Assembly (NCBI GenBank): GCA_030849065.1
Contig: JASAON010001328.1
Location: 1 to 13,451, forward strand
Reading direction: 5' to 3'
From: Jaenimonas drosophilae
Taxonomy: Eukaryota; Euglenozoa; Kinetoplastea; Trypanosomatida; Trypanosomatidae
Length of the DNA: 13,451 nt
The first letter of the stretch is position 1, and the number at the start of each line of letters is the position of its first letter. Position numbers and translations under genes: made by a program. Positions 1 through 7,902 of the stretch are shown piece after piece. A model generated the notes under the pieces. The model made no database searches and had not been told where the DNA came from. It worked only from the letters and a program-made list of their open reading frames with translations.

Positions 1-94
1 GGTCCTCACGGAGGCCCCCGAGCCCCACACGAACGAGCCCCCGCAGGCCATGATCCCGACCCCCGTGAACGATGAGGAGAAGCCGGTGGAGTAA
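1..94 (+). CDS. C-terminal end of an unidentified upstream protein (partial)
   Basis: An open frame enters from the left edge (first full codon at base 2) and ends at TAA 92-94. Its 30 residues are rich in Pro and Glu, contain PEPHTNEPPQ and end in NDEEKPVE. The other two + frames stop earlier (TGA at 73-75 and near 51), and pyrimidine-rich non-coding sequence begins right after the stop, which fits a real 3' end. Nothing in this acidic tail identifies the protein. Since three calpain-like genes follow, it could be the variable tail of another member, but that is inference from position only. Confidence 0.5.
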   Translation, partial: VLTEAPEPHTNEPPQAMIPTPVNDEEKPVE

Positions 95-198
95 GTCGTG
101 GCATCTTTTGATGAGAGCGGACCGCTGTTGATGCTGCTCCCCATACGCGTTCATCCCCCCTCCCCACCTTTTTCGCTCCCACCATCACTCTCCTCGTC

Positions 199-212
199 CC
201 TCCTTCGGGAGG
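199..212 (+). other. Short hairpin with a UUCG tetraloop
   Basis: Bases 199-203 (CCTCC) pair perfectly with 208-212 (GGAGG) around a TTCG loop closed by C-G, the arrangement that makes extra-stable cUUCGg tetraloops in RNA. It lies about 105 bases after the upstream stop codon, probably in that gene's 3' UTR. The stem is only 5 bp and lies in a biased CT/GA-rich stretch, so a regulatory role is speculative. Confidence 0.3.
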
Positions 213-378
213 AGGAGGAGTCGCGATGATGTCAGGGTGGCCCACTGTATCGACTCTGGGCGTCGAACCAGCTCCTTCACGCTGCATGGACAACGGGCGG
301 GTACGTGAGTACGAGTGGAGCCACCCGCACTCTCCGCCCATCACGATTTCTGGTACGACATGCCAAACAACAAAGAAA

Positions 379-393
379 CCACACACACACACC
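379..393. repeat. Short CA dinucleotide repeat
   Basis: A run of about six CA units flanked by CC. It is a simple microsatellite in non-coding sequence, common in trypanosomatid intergenic DNA; no function is implied. Confidence 0.7.
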
Positions 394-769
394 CGACGCC
401 AGTCGGTGATCATCCATTAGCGCCGGAGACGTCGTGGGGACGTACTCCTCCCCAGCATACTGCGTCGTAGATCCTTTTCTTCATGGTGCTTGCTGGCCAT
501 AGTTGATTGCTGCACGAGCCCACCTGCCCACTCGCTTCCTTTCCTCCCTTCGCAGCAGTCGGTGACTCCGACCAACTGCCAGCGAACGCCCAGTGGGTGA
601 AGGGAGTGAGGGGCCACTCTTTTGTGGAAGGTGTGGGTCTCTGGCTCTCTTGTGGCGTCAATGAAGCCTTCCGAACCGGCCGCAGCACCTTTGTTCATCC
701 CCTCCCTCACTAACGATCCAAATTTTCGGGGACCCATTCATCGCCTGGCTCCCAAGCCCGTCGTGAATG

Positions 770-795
770 TTTTTTTGTGTTCTTTTTTTCCGTAG
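770..795 (+). promoter_or_regulatory. Candidate orphan trans-splice acceptor (polypyrimidine tract and AG)
   Basis: A T-rich tract in two blocks (seven Ts at about 770, then seven Ts at about 783) is followed within a few bases by AG at 794-795. By composition it is as good an acceptor as those before the annotated genes. No substantial coding gene follows within 1 kb; the first downstream ATG (851) opens a 23-codon ORF. It could serve a small or non-coding transcript, or only guide polyadenylation of the upstream mRNA. Confidence 0.35.
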
Positions 796-850
796 GTTTT
801 GGCCGGAGAGCGGCGTTGTGTGGGAGGACGAGGGGAGGCGAGGTGCCGTC

Positions 851-922
851 ATGTCGTCTTCCTTCAATCTCCCACACTCTCGCGCTGCACTCTTCTTTTG
901 TGCTTTGTTATTAGGAGGTTAA
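851..922 (+). CDS. Possible 23-aa small ORF (hypothetical)
   Basis: ATG at 851 opens a 23-codon frame ending at TAA 920-922. It is the first ATG after the acceptor-like AG at 794-795. The peptide starts MSSSFNLPHSR and ends in a hydrophobic run (about residues 12-23, AALFFCALLLGG). A frame this short arises easily by chance and I recognise no family. It is listed only because it follows a strong splice-acceptor-like signal in an otherwise unexplained region. Confidence 0.12.
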   Translation: MSSSFNLPHSRAALFFCALLLGG

Positions 923-1544
923 TCTTTTTCGTTCGTTTTTGTTTGGGCGGCGTCATTGCGTCGCCGGTGTGTGGACGTGGTGGTGGCGATCGATTGCACT
1001 CGGCGACCGCGCCAAAGAGCCCACGCTATGCACCTACACTCCACGTACAGCCCTCCCCTCACTCCTCCCCCCTTTGTGGCGGATGAGCGCAGCGGGGGTG
1101 TCGGCGGAGGTGATGCACAGCGCCGAGTAACGACTTCACCACAGACATGATCATCCAGCCCCTCCACAGCAACCTCAGTCGCGGCAAAGGCAAACCTGTA
1201 CAAACCCCTATGACGACGTGATCAAACACACTCCAGAAGCGGACGTGGGCTTCATGCGAATGGATCGAACGACGACATGGAACGAGGTGCCGCCTCACCG
1301 AGGGTGGACCGACACATCCAATGTGATGTACCTGTGTATGTGATGCCCCCTTCATCCTCCCCAGCCCAAACGCACTTGTCTTTTCCCCTTCTTGCTCGTG
1401 TTGTTAGAGTAGGTCCCCCCTCTCCCCTCCCCTCTTCATCCACACCACAACTCTGACGTTTGTAGAAGGTTAAACACACGCCGGATTCTCGGCTCTTGTC
1501 AGTCTCTCTCTCCGCACAAAACCTCTGTGCTCGGCCAAGCCATT

Positions 1545-1602
1545 ATTTTTTCCTGCTTTTTTGTCGTTTTTTTTTTGTTTTGCTTGCTGGTCGGGATAAC
1601 AG
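1545..1602 (+). promoter_or_regulatory. Likely trans-splice acceptor for the first calpain-like gene
   Basis: The longest pyrimidine tract in the window (T-rich, about 1545-1592) is followed by the first AG at 1601-1602. Use of this site would give a 259-nt 5' UTR containing one upstream ORF (1668-1727) before the ATG at 1862. Alternative acceptors are AG 1638-1639, after a second CT-rich tract, and AGs near 1760 and 1812, which would exclude the upstream ORF. Which is used cannot be decided from sequence. Confidence 0.5.
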
Positions 1603-1667
1603 AAACATATATAGCTTCTGTCTTCACCTTCTTCTCCAGACTGGCCACATCCTGCGATCGCCACGCT

Positions 1668-1727
1668 ATGATTGACGCTCGCCGCTGCTCCATACAATTT
1701 CTTGACATTGTTCGACTTGTTTCTTGA
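1668..1727 (+). promoter_or_regulatory. Upstream ORF (19 aa) in the 5' leader of the first calpain-like gene
   Basis: ATG 1668 opens a 19-codon frame ending at TGA 1725-1727, 134 bases before the main ATG. It lies downstream of the strongest acceptor (AG 1601-1602), so it would be in the mature leader if that site is used. In trypanosomatids an upstream ORF generally lowers translation of the main frame. This leader is the only one of the five with an upstream ATG between the best acceptor and the gene. The role is inferred. Confidence 0.35.
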
Positions 1728-1861
1728 TTGGTTTCTACTCTACACCCACACCTACCGCGGAGCGCATCTTTCTGCCCACAACTCCACTCCGCATACCCTT
1801 TTCTGACTGGAAGTGGGTGCAATCATCTTCTATCTTTGATTCATCAATAACAATTATCCCC

Positions 1862-4756
1862 ATGGCTGCCGTGAGCCACCGACCTACCTCGGCCATTTCT
1901 ACCACACGGTTGGTCTCCGACCGCCTGAGCCATCCGTCGGACAGCCAGGCCCTCTCCGACCAGGCTGAGGGTGCCGAGGTGGAGGTGGTGGATCGTGATG
2001 AACTCAACGACTGGCAGCGTCTCACGACTGCGGCAACCGCCCTACATCATCCGCCAACGCTCCACCTCATTGAACGCTTCCTCAGCTACCGCCTCAGTCA
2101 ACGACGGGCTCAGGTGGCGCTGGAGATGGAGTGCGAGCAGCTCCGCAGCGAGCAACAGATGTTGTGGCGGCAATGGATGTCGCTGAGCCACAGCAAACAC
2201 AATCAGAGGCGGCTGGTGCAGGCGGGCAGTGCCCAACAGCTGGCGGGATCTGCGCAGGACAACGACGGGGGATCCGTGCCACGCCCCTCCTTCCAGCGCG
2301 ACGACCCCAAGGGAGAATTTATTGATGAGGAGGTGGATGAATTCAACGATATGTGGATCTCTCCCACCCCACCCTGCCGCTTCCGGGACTTCCAGCGGCG
2401 CCATCAACAACAACAACAAACCCGGCCTGGGACGGCTTCGCAGCGAGCCACCCCCGCGACAGCGGTGGCTGCCGCCACTACCACGACAGCGACGAAGACC
2501 TCCCTCGCCCCCGCCGTTTTTCTCTATGGTGAGCCAGATGCCCCAGGCAACTTCCGCTGTGTGCTGAAGCAGGGCTTCCTCTACCGCAACATCACTGAAG
2601 AAGGGGTGTGGGCCTTTTACAACGACAGTGTACGCCATGTGATGCGTGCGCGCTACCGCTTCGGTGCGGGATCAGTCCTCGCCACGGGACCTCGCGCCAG
2701 CCTCACTCGACTGCCCTCGGGGGAGGTTGAGGCGGAGGTAGTGGTGCTGCCGCTGCAAACAGAGATTCTCGTCTTTGGTGATGCACGCATTCCAAAAAAT
2801 CTGTCCGTGGCCGAGCCCATCACCGACGCAAGCATACCAAACCGAACGGTAGATCGACAGCTAGCCGCGCATGAAGAGGAGCTGAGGGAACTCATTGCAG
2901 CAGCCAATGAGCTCAACTCCCCACGGACGAGAGGGTCTCTCCCCGAAAAGATCGTAGCCGTCTGCCAACGCAGCAACGAGGCTGAAGCAGCCTCCATCAA
3001 GGTGCGCTTTCACGTGCTGCACCCGGACGACATCAACATGAATCGTGAGGGCTACCGCTACTTTATGGACCCTGATTTCCCACCCAGCAACACCTCCCTC
3101 TACCGTGAGGGCATCGACGTTCACTTCCTTCCCCGCACAACGTGGTGCCGTCCCAAGGGCTATCTTCCTCCCTCCGAGAGTAGCCAAACACGTTTATTTT
3201 GTGGCCAGGTACTGCCGATTGATCCATCACCAGGGTACGGCTCCGACTTGTACCTCTGCAGCGCTGCGAGCATTCTTGCAGAGTTTCCGATGCTCGTGCG
3301 CGAACTCTTTCGACACCCGACGTCGGCGCAGATGGGTCTCTGCGAACGCCTCACGCACGCCTACCGCATCACCATTGGCCAGGGAGGCTGGTGGAATGCG
3401 CTCCTCATTGACGACTTCCTCCCTGCCTCCCGCGCCGGACCAGATTTTGGCCGCTCCGAAAATGATCTGCGGAAGTTGTGGTACCCGCTGCTGCAGAAGG
3501 CCTATGCCAAGGTACACGGCAGCTACTCAGCCATCCAGGGAGGCGACCCGCTCGATGCGCTCTACGACTTCACTGGCTGCCCCACACACCGTTTTGATGA
3601 GGCGTGGGCCACCCTCGACTCCAGTGCCTGTGCCGATCGTGGCGGGCTGAAGTTCCTAAATGACTTCTTCAGCTACTTCAACCAGGGCTACATCGTCTGC
3701 CTCAGCATGCCAGAGACTGGCCCTACCTCCAGCAAGGCCCTTGACATGGGCTTCATGTACGGCATGACCTACTACGTCCTCGACATCGTTAGGCAGGATG
3801 GCTTTAACCTCATTCATTTGCGCTGCCCAACCATCATCTCCGGATGGGATGGACGTTGGTGCACGGAGAGCATCCGCTGGCGGCAGCAGCCGGAGCTGGC
3901 CCGTCGATGCGGCATGCAGCGCCACAACGAGCTCGACAAGGACGCCGTGAGTGGGTTCGAGGAGGGTATCTGGCTCGACTGGGCTGAGGCGTTGGAGCTG
4001 TTTGATGGAGGAGGCGTCTGCCACACACGCTTTAGTGGCGAGGACCTGCGTGTAAAGGGGCGCTTCAACAAGGGCGTTCCCTCTGTGGTGCTGGAGATAC
4101 GCGTGAGCCGCCCTGTGGAGGCATACGCTGTGCTCTCCCAGAACGACCCGCGCGGGAAGCCGGCCGATGACGTGGATGCGACGCTCGCTCCTCTGATGGT
4201 TGGCGTTTGTCGGCCAGGCCGCCCTTCGGGGGAAGAGGCGCCGACGCAGTACTGCGTGGAATGTACGAGCTCGGTCAACCCAGACGAGGGCAGCGAGAAA
4301 TCCATCTTCCTCCACGCACGTGAGGTGGCCGTGCTCTACACCTTTCGACCAAAGGAGCTGCCCTACTACGTCGTACCTCTGGTTCATGGCGAACTCTCCA
4401 AGGACTACACGCTCGGACTACTCCCCAACTGCACCCTGGAAGACGGCGTGTTGGATGTCCGCTTTGTGCGGATGGATCCCCACTGCCCCGTGCTGCAGAG
4501 CAAGAGACGCTTTGCATGCCCCACACTCCCAGAGCCGATGGAGACGAGCTACCAAATCCGACACATGGGAGGTATCGTCAACACTTGGACAGGAACCACC
4601 GCACGCGACCACCTCCGCTCAGCCGCGCCTGCCACCCAGACAGGGGCAGCAGCAGCAAAGATGATACCTGCAAAGACAGCGCCAGCAAAGACGGCACCTG
4701 CGAAGGCGATACCTGCAAAAACAGCGCCAGTTCCAGATTCGAGTAGCGGCGCGTAG
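1862..4756 (+). CDS. Calpain-like pseudoprotease, copy 1 (964 aa)
   Basis: A calpain-family (clan CA, C2) protein of the kinetoplastid type, predicted to be proteolytically inactive. The N-terminus has a helical, coiled-coil-prone stretch (about 67-108), a Gln5 run (182-186) and an Ala/Thr-rich linker (about 190-216). A DUF1935/SMP-like domain spans about 220-307 with W-AFYND at 250-255. The protease-like core (about 400-715) keeps the pre-catalytic DPDFPP element, GWW...LIDDFLP, and the LW.PLLQKAYAKVHGSY motif. A domain III-like beta-sandwich follows (about 720-890), with YQIR at 897-900. The catalytic Cys position is Leu463, His is Met635, Asn is Cys655, and the oxyanion Gln position is Pro457. 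The C-terminus is a PAKTA-repeat tail. No EF-hands and no N-terminal Met-Gly acylation signal are present. The frame is open upstream to 1724, but 1862 is its first ATG. Likely role: a structural or regulatory protein, perhaps of the cytoskeleton or cell cortex like studied relatives; that location is inference. Confidence 0.9.
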   Translation: MAAVSHRPTSAISTTRLVSDRLSHPSDSQALSDQAEGAEVEVVDRDELNDWQRLTTAATALHHPPTLHLIERFLSYRLSQRRAQVALEMECEQLRSEQQMLWRQWMSLSHSKHNQRRLVQAGSAQQLAGSAQDNDGGSVPRPSFQRDDPKGEFIDEEVDEFNDMWISPTPPCRFRDFQRRHQQQQQTRPGTASQRATPATAVAAATTTTATKTSLAPAVFLYGEPDAPGNFRCVLKQGFLYRNITEEGVWAFYNDSVRHVMRARYRFGAGSVLATGPRASLTRLPSGEVEAEVVVLPLQTEILVFGDARIPKNLSVAEPITDASIPNRTVDRQLAAHEEELRELIAAANELNSPRTRGSLPEKIVAVCQRSNEAEAASIKVRFHVLHPDDINMNREGYRYFMDPDFPPSNTSLYREGIDVHFLPRTTWCRPKGYLPPSESSQTRLFCGQVLPIDPSPGYGSDLYLCSAASILAEFPMLVRELFRHPTSAQMGLCERLTHAYRITIGQGGWWNALLIDDFLPASRAGPDFGRSENDLRKLWYPLLQKAYAKVHGSYSAIQGGDPLDALYDFTGCPTHRFDEAWATLDSSACADRGGLKFLNDFFSYFNQGYIVCLSMPETGPTSSKALDMGFMYGMTYYVLDIVRQDGFNLIHLRCPTIISGWDGRWCTESIRWRQQPELARRCGMQRHNELDKDAVSGFEEGIWLDWAEALELFDGGGVCHTRFSGEDLRVKGRFNKGVPSVVLEIRVSRPVEAYAVLSQNDPRGKPADDVDATLAPLMVGVCRPGRPSGEEAPTQYCVECTSSVNPDEGSEKSIFLHAREVAVLYTFRPKELPYYVVPLVHGELSKDYTLGLLPNCTLEDGVLDVRFVRMDPHCPVLQSKRRFACPTLPEPMETSYQIRHMGGIVNTWTGTTARDHLRSAAPATQTGAAAAKMIPAKTAPAKTAPAKAIPAKTAPVPDSSSGA
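2405..2419 (+). repeat. CAA microsatellite encoding Gln5
   Basis: Five in-frame CAA codons give residues 182-186 of calpain-like copy 1, inside a low-complexity linker ahead of the DUF1935-like domain. Such runs vary in length between strains; here it probably only affects linker length. Confidence 0.8.
4664..4723 (+). repeat. Four 15-bp tandem repeats encoding a Pro-Ala-Lys tail
   Basis: Four consecutive 15-base units encode IPAKT, APAKT, APAKA and IPAKT (residues 935-954 of calpain-like copy 1), followed by a partial unit (APV). Units differ mainly at third codon positions, so they are not freshly duplicated. The result is a basic, disordered, Lys/Ala/Pro-rich C-terminal tail that copies 2 and 3 lack. 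Similar tails in other proteins bind acidic partners such as microtubules or nucleic acid; that role here is a guess. Confidence 0.85.
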
Positions 4757-5079
4757 CTCCTCGCATGTAGACTGTTCCGTTACTTCTTTTATACCCAACT
4801 GCCTCTGCTGCACTGGATGCTGCCAAAACACATCTTCAAGATGCTATTCATGCGCGTGCCTCCTGCATATACCAATACCACGTTGTATCCAGCTGGACTA
4901 CGATGCTCCTTCTCCTTCTTATGGTCATACCACACACGCCCACATCATAGTAACCTGCGTTGTAGTTTCTTTAACTCTTTTCCTCTTGACCACTGCCAGA
5001 CAGAGCTCTGCGGCTGGTCACAGAAGTTGTGTGTTGCTGAGGCGTGGCCTACCCTCATCTCCCCTACCGCACTCACATC
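4757..5079 (+). other. Intergenic spacer between calpain-like copies 1 and 2
   Basis: 323 bp of non-coding sequence: the 3' UTR of copy 1, a CT-rich stretch near 4904-4920, and the acceptor-linked pyrimidine tract at 4965-4987. I see no gene and no notable structure in it beyond the processing signals. Confidence 0.7.
4965..4999 (+). promoter_or_regulatory. Likely trans-splice acceptor for calpain-like copy 2
   Basis: A pyrimidine tract at about 4965-4987 is followed by the first AG at 4998-4999. The resulting 5' UTR is about 80 nt with no ATG before 5080, which supports the chosen start. Confidence 0.6.
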
Positions 5080-7626
5080 ATGGCAGGAATCGGCGACTCA
5101 TCCCTCTCGTCCTTCGCACTTACTCCGGAGGTTGAGGCGGAGCTCCTCCAGGCCTTCGCCAATGATGCGTCAACGCTTGCTCGATTGCGGGAGCAAATTA
5201 GGCGAGCAAAGGAGGCTGACGTTGTGATGAAGGAGCTCATGGAGAGGCGCGAGGGTCTCATCCGTCGAAATGAGGAGCTTCGCCAAGATGCCGAGCGTGG
5301 TCTCAACCAAGCACCAATCATCCCACGAGCATCTTCTCCGACCGCTCCACACCCACGTCGCGAGCAGCGCCTGCCATCGGTCTTGGTGACTTCCGCCGCT
5401 GCTCACGATGGGCGTCGTGCCTCCGCCACAGCTGGCGGTGGCCGCGATGACAGCTGCATCCTCCGCGCGTCCCCCCCACTCTCCGCAAGTGCCAATGAGC
5501 TCGACGCGGGCTTTGTGTTGAAGGAGTTCGATGACCACCACTTCGACGCCTCAAGTGCACCGGTGCCCAACCACTGGAACGCCTCGAGCGCCTTTAGGTA
5601 TGCCTATCGAGGCCCTACCGTCGCGGGCGGGGTGGTGTCTTCGGTGCTGCGAGACGCAACCCTCTTCCGAGTAGTGTGCGAGGATGGATCGTGGGCCTTT
5701 TACAACGACACACGGTGCTACCGCATGTTCGTTCATTACCGTCTCAGCGCCGGGAGCACTGTGGAGGCTGGCCCGGCCGCCACCGTCTCGACCTTGCCCA
5801 GTGGAGAGATGGACCTCAGCATGGACGTACTGCCTGAAGAAACCAAGGTGCTCCTCACAGGCCGCGTCACTAACTTTGAGAGTCTTTGCGAGGCGATCCC
5901 CCTCACCCGCGATGATGTGGGTGGGAAGGTGTCCGATGACACCCCGCTCAAGATGCTCGAACGCATTCGCCAGCACCACGGCCCGCCCACAGCCGCCCTG
6001 TCCTCCGCCGAGGCCCTTGACATTTGTGTGCAGCACAACCTCCCCTTCGTGGACCCCGAGTTCCTCCCCTCCGACCTCTCCCTCTTCCGCCCTTCGAGGG
6101 ACCTCTTTTACATCCCCTCACTCAAGTGGAATCAGCCCGCAGACTTCCTCCCACCCGGCGCGGCGAAGGAGGTGCGCCTGTTCCGTGGCCCATTGCGCAT
6201 GGAACACGTCTCGCTCGGACCGTGGCTCCAAGACAGCCACTTCGTATCTACCGTGGTGGCCCTGCATGAGGTGGCGGGTGTGCTTTACTCTCTCTTCCGT
6301 CATCCGCTGAGCCCGGCCGTGGGGATGGTGGAGCGGACACTCGGGGCATACCGCGTACAACTCTGTTGCTGCGGGTGGTGGCGAAGCGTCCTCGTCGACC
6401 ACATGCTCCCCTCCACCTCGAGCTCCTTACTCTTTAGCTGCTGTGCGGACGATCTGCGCAAGATGTGGCTCCCTATTCTCGAGAAGGCTTTTGCCAAGAT
6501 GTGCGGCTCCTATGCCGCAATCCTAAACGCCTCCTCCATGGCGGTGATGGCCTCCCTCTCTGGCTACCCATGTGTGTCGCTGTCATCGGTGTGGCCCACC
6601 ACCGGGTCCAACAACAACGCCAACAACAACGCCAGGGCCTTTATTGATTTGCTGAAGGAGCACCTGGGCGAGCAAGGAGGCTTGGTCATCCTCTCCACCT
6701 TCACCATGGCTGAGCGGGGATCTCCTGATAGTCGTCTCGAGAGGACGTACAAGGGCCTCGGCCTACGCCCCGGCCATAGTGTTGTGGTGCTGGGCGTGGA
6801 AGTGGTGGAGGGCTTCGTTCTGCTGCGTCTGCGCCAGAATGATCGCTCCTCTTCTCGCCCCAACAACGCGTGGCTGGGGGTGTGGCGAAAGGAGCAGAAG
6901 CCGTGGGCGGAGGCGGCTGGAGAGCTGTCTTTTGCCCTCAATGATGAGGGGTGCCTCTACATGGATGCCGTGGATGTGCCTATCTACTTCTCCTCAGGGT
7001 ACTGCGTCTATCCTTTCTTCAATGGCCGCGAGATGCGTGTACGAAGTGAGTTTATTGGCAGCATCCCAGGAATCTGCCTCCGCATCGACGTCAAGCGCAC
7101 AACCCGAGTAGCTTTCTGCCTCCAGCAGTGCGGCGAGCCCTGCACAGCCAAGGAGGATGACCTGAGTGACGGCCTACCGCCAGAACAGACGGATGCTGCC
7201 ATTGATCTCCACCTCACTGGCCACACTGATGGCATTCAGGTATTCATTCGCTCCAGCAACAGACCCAACATTTTCGAGCCCAACTACGCGAAACACCTTG
7301 TAGAGGCACAGAAGGTGGCCATGGGAGCACACCTGACGCCACAACACAGCCCCTACTTCGTCATTCCCCGGAGCGACGCGGTTAAGGAGCTTCCTTACGT
7401 CCTCACGCTCTTCGCCGAGGACGTTGATGAAGACCAAAGTCTCTCGGTGGAGTTCGTCAAAATCAAGGGTGCCGCTCCGGTGTTCCGCGGTGGGCAGGCC
7501 TCGGCGGTGATGCTGAAGCCCTCCACCGACTGCAAGTCTGTGGCGGCGGAGTACCAGTACCGACACTGTGGAACCGAATTGATTGAACGAGGCAAGAGCG
7601 TCAGCCCCTATGCGCAGCGCTACTAG
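5080..7626 (+). CDS. Calpain-like pseudoprotease, copy 2 (848 aa)
   Basis: A calpain-family protein, the most divergent in the core. Residues about 30-80 form a charged, coiled-coil-prone helix (REQIRRAKEAD...ELMERREGL). A DUF1935/SMP-like domain lies at about 172-265, with W-AFYND at 205-210. The core (about 323-640) keeps FVDPEFLPSDLSL, GWW.SVLVD and the DLRKMWLPILEKAFAK element. The catalytic Cys position is Ser386 (in DSHF). His566 is retained in GHSVVV. The Asn position is Gln586, with Asn587 next to it, and the following NPWG/EWxGxW loop is lost. The oxyanion Gln position is Gly380. An Asn/Ala insertion lies at 511-518, and a diverged domain III-like region covers about 645-815, with AAEYQYR at 822-828. 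Cys-to-Ser can in principle leave weak hydrolase activity, but loss of the Gln and of the Asn loop argues against it. ATG 5080 is the first ATG after the acceptor. Function is unknown; a pseudoprotease or scaffold role is inferred. Confidence 0.9.
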   Translation: MAGIGDSSLSSFALTPEVEAELLQAFANDASTLARLREQIRRAKEADVVMKELMERREGLIRRNEELRQDAERGLNQAPIIPRASSPTAPHPRREQRLPSVLVTSAAAHDGRRASATAGGGRDDSCILRASPPLSASANELDAGFVLKEFDDHHFDASSAPVPNHWNASSAFRYAYRGPTVAGGVVSSVLRDATLFRVVCEDGSWAFYNDTRCYRMFVHYRLSAGSTVEAGPAATVSTLPSGEMDLSMDVLPEETKVLLTGRVTNFESLCEAIPLTRDDVGGKVSDDTPLKMLERIRQHHGPPTAALSSAEALDICVQHNLPFVDPEFLPSDLSLFRPSRDLFYIPSLKWNQPADFLPPGAAKEVRLFRGPLRMEHVSLGPWLQDSHFVSTVVALHEVAGVLYSLFRHPLSPAVGMVERTLGAYRVQLCCCGWWRSVLVDHMLPSTSSSLLFSCCADDLRKMWLPILEKAFAKMCGSYAAILNASSMAVMASLSGYPCVSLSSVWPTTGSNNNANNNARAFIDLLKEHLGEQGGLVILSTFTMAERGSPDSRLERTYKGLGLRPGHSVVVLGVEVVEGFVLLRLRQNDRSSSRPNNAWLGVWRKEQKPWAEAAGELSFALNDEGCLYMDAVDVPIYFSSGYCVYPFFNGREMRVRSEFIGSIPGICLRIDVKRTTRVAFCLQQCGEPCTAKEDDLSDGLPPEQTDAAIDLHLTGHTDGIQVFIRSSNRPNIFEPNYAKHLVEAQKVAMGAHLTPQHSPYFVIPRSDAVKELPYVLTLFAEDVDEDQSLSVEFVKIKGAAPVFRGGQASAVMLKPSTDCKSVAAEYQYRHCGTELIERGKSVSPYAQRY
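6610..6633 (+). repeat. Exact 12-bp tandem duplication (Asn-Asn-Asn-Ala twice)
   Basis: AACAACAACGCC occurs twice in a row and in frame, encoding NNNANNNA (residues 511-518) in a surface-loop-like part of the core of calpain-like copy 2. The copies are identical at DNA level, which suggests recent slippage. Copies 1 and 3 have no equivalent. Confidence 0.9.
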
Positions 7627-7791
7627 GTGCAGTGGGCGTTGGGTACCACGGAGTCGTGCCTACCTTCTTTCTACAGGCCTGGAGCCTTCCCATCTTCACC
7701 TCCCATCGTTTGCTGATTTGCCGAAGTATGTGCCTACTCATCCTCTTCATTGTTTGCGTTACCACTCAGTTCTCTCAACGACGCCATGAAG

Positions 7792-7821
7792 GTGTGTGCA
7801 GTGTGTGTGTGTGTCTGTGTG
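7792..7821. repeat. GT-rich microsatellite
   Basis: An imperfect GT repeat of about 30 bases in the spacer before calpain-like copy 3, interrupted by CA and CT. It probably lies in the 3' UTR of copy 2. Simple repeats like this are frequent in trypanosomatid UTRs. Confidence 0.8.
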
Positions 7822-7867
7822 GAAGATAGGTAGGATTGATGAGTTGTACGTGACTGAGCAATTTCTA

Positions 7868-7902
7868 TGCTCTTCCTTTCTCGTTGTTGTTGTTGCATGC
7901 AG
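7868..7902 (+). promoter_or_regulatory. Likely trans-splice acceptor for calpain-like copy 3
   Basis: A pyrimidine-rich tract (TGCTCTTCCTTTCTCG then TTG repeats) ends in GCAG, with AG at 7901-7902. It gives a 36-nt 5' UTR without ATG before 7939. The in-frame ATGs at 7867 and 7897 lie before or across this acceptor and would be removed, so this site decides the start codon. Confidence 0.6.

Larger units (their letters stand above)
95..1861 (+). other. Long intergenic region (3' UTR of upstream gene, spacer, 5' UTR of the first calpain-like gene)
   Basis: This 1.77-kb stretch has no ORF with recognisable protein features on either strand. It holds a CT-rich run near 156-205 ending in a small UUCG hairpin (199-212), a CA repeat (379-393), a strong pyrimidine tract plus AG (770-795), CT-rich sequence at about 1374-1440, and a long T-rich tract plus AG (1545-1602) followed by a 19-codon upstream ORF (1668-1727). 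It is much longer than the other spacers between the calpain-like genes (323 and 312 bp). It may carry an extra small transcript or a degraded gene, but I see no direct support for either beyond the acceptor-like signal at 770-795. Confidence 0.6.

Noticed and set aside
1724..1861. N-terminal extension of calpain-like copy 1 by 46 residues
   Set aside because: The frame is open back to a TTG at 1724 but contains no ATG before 1862; a non-ATG start is not expected here.
3045..3650. Second + frame ORF of 201 codons inside calpain-like copy 1
   Set aside because: Arg/Ser/Pro-rich composition typical of an out-of-frame reading of a GC-rich gene; the calpain motifs are in the other frame.
3656..4387. 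Minus-strand ORF of 243 codons opposite calpain-like copy 1
   Set aside because: It mirrors a well-supported + strand gene, has no recognisable domain, and arises from GC-rich third positions. The same applies to 2042-2638 and 5551-6036 on the minus strand.
5044..5079. Extension of calpain-like copy 2 upstream of 5080
   Set aside because: The extra 12 codons begin with GTG and have no ATG; 5080 is the first ATG after the acceptor at 4998-4999.
1862..7626. N-terminal myristoylation/palmitoylation of the calpain-like proteins
   Set aside because: Some kinetoplastid relatives start with Met-Gly-Cys, but these begin MAAV, MAGI and MTQV, without Gly at position 2.
7792..7821. GT repeat as a mobile-element or CRISPR-like repeat
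   Set aside because: It is a simple dinucleotide microsatellite with no flanking duplication or spacer structure.
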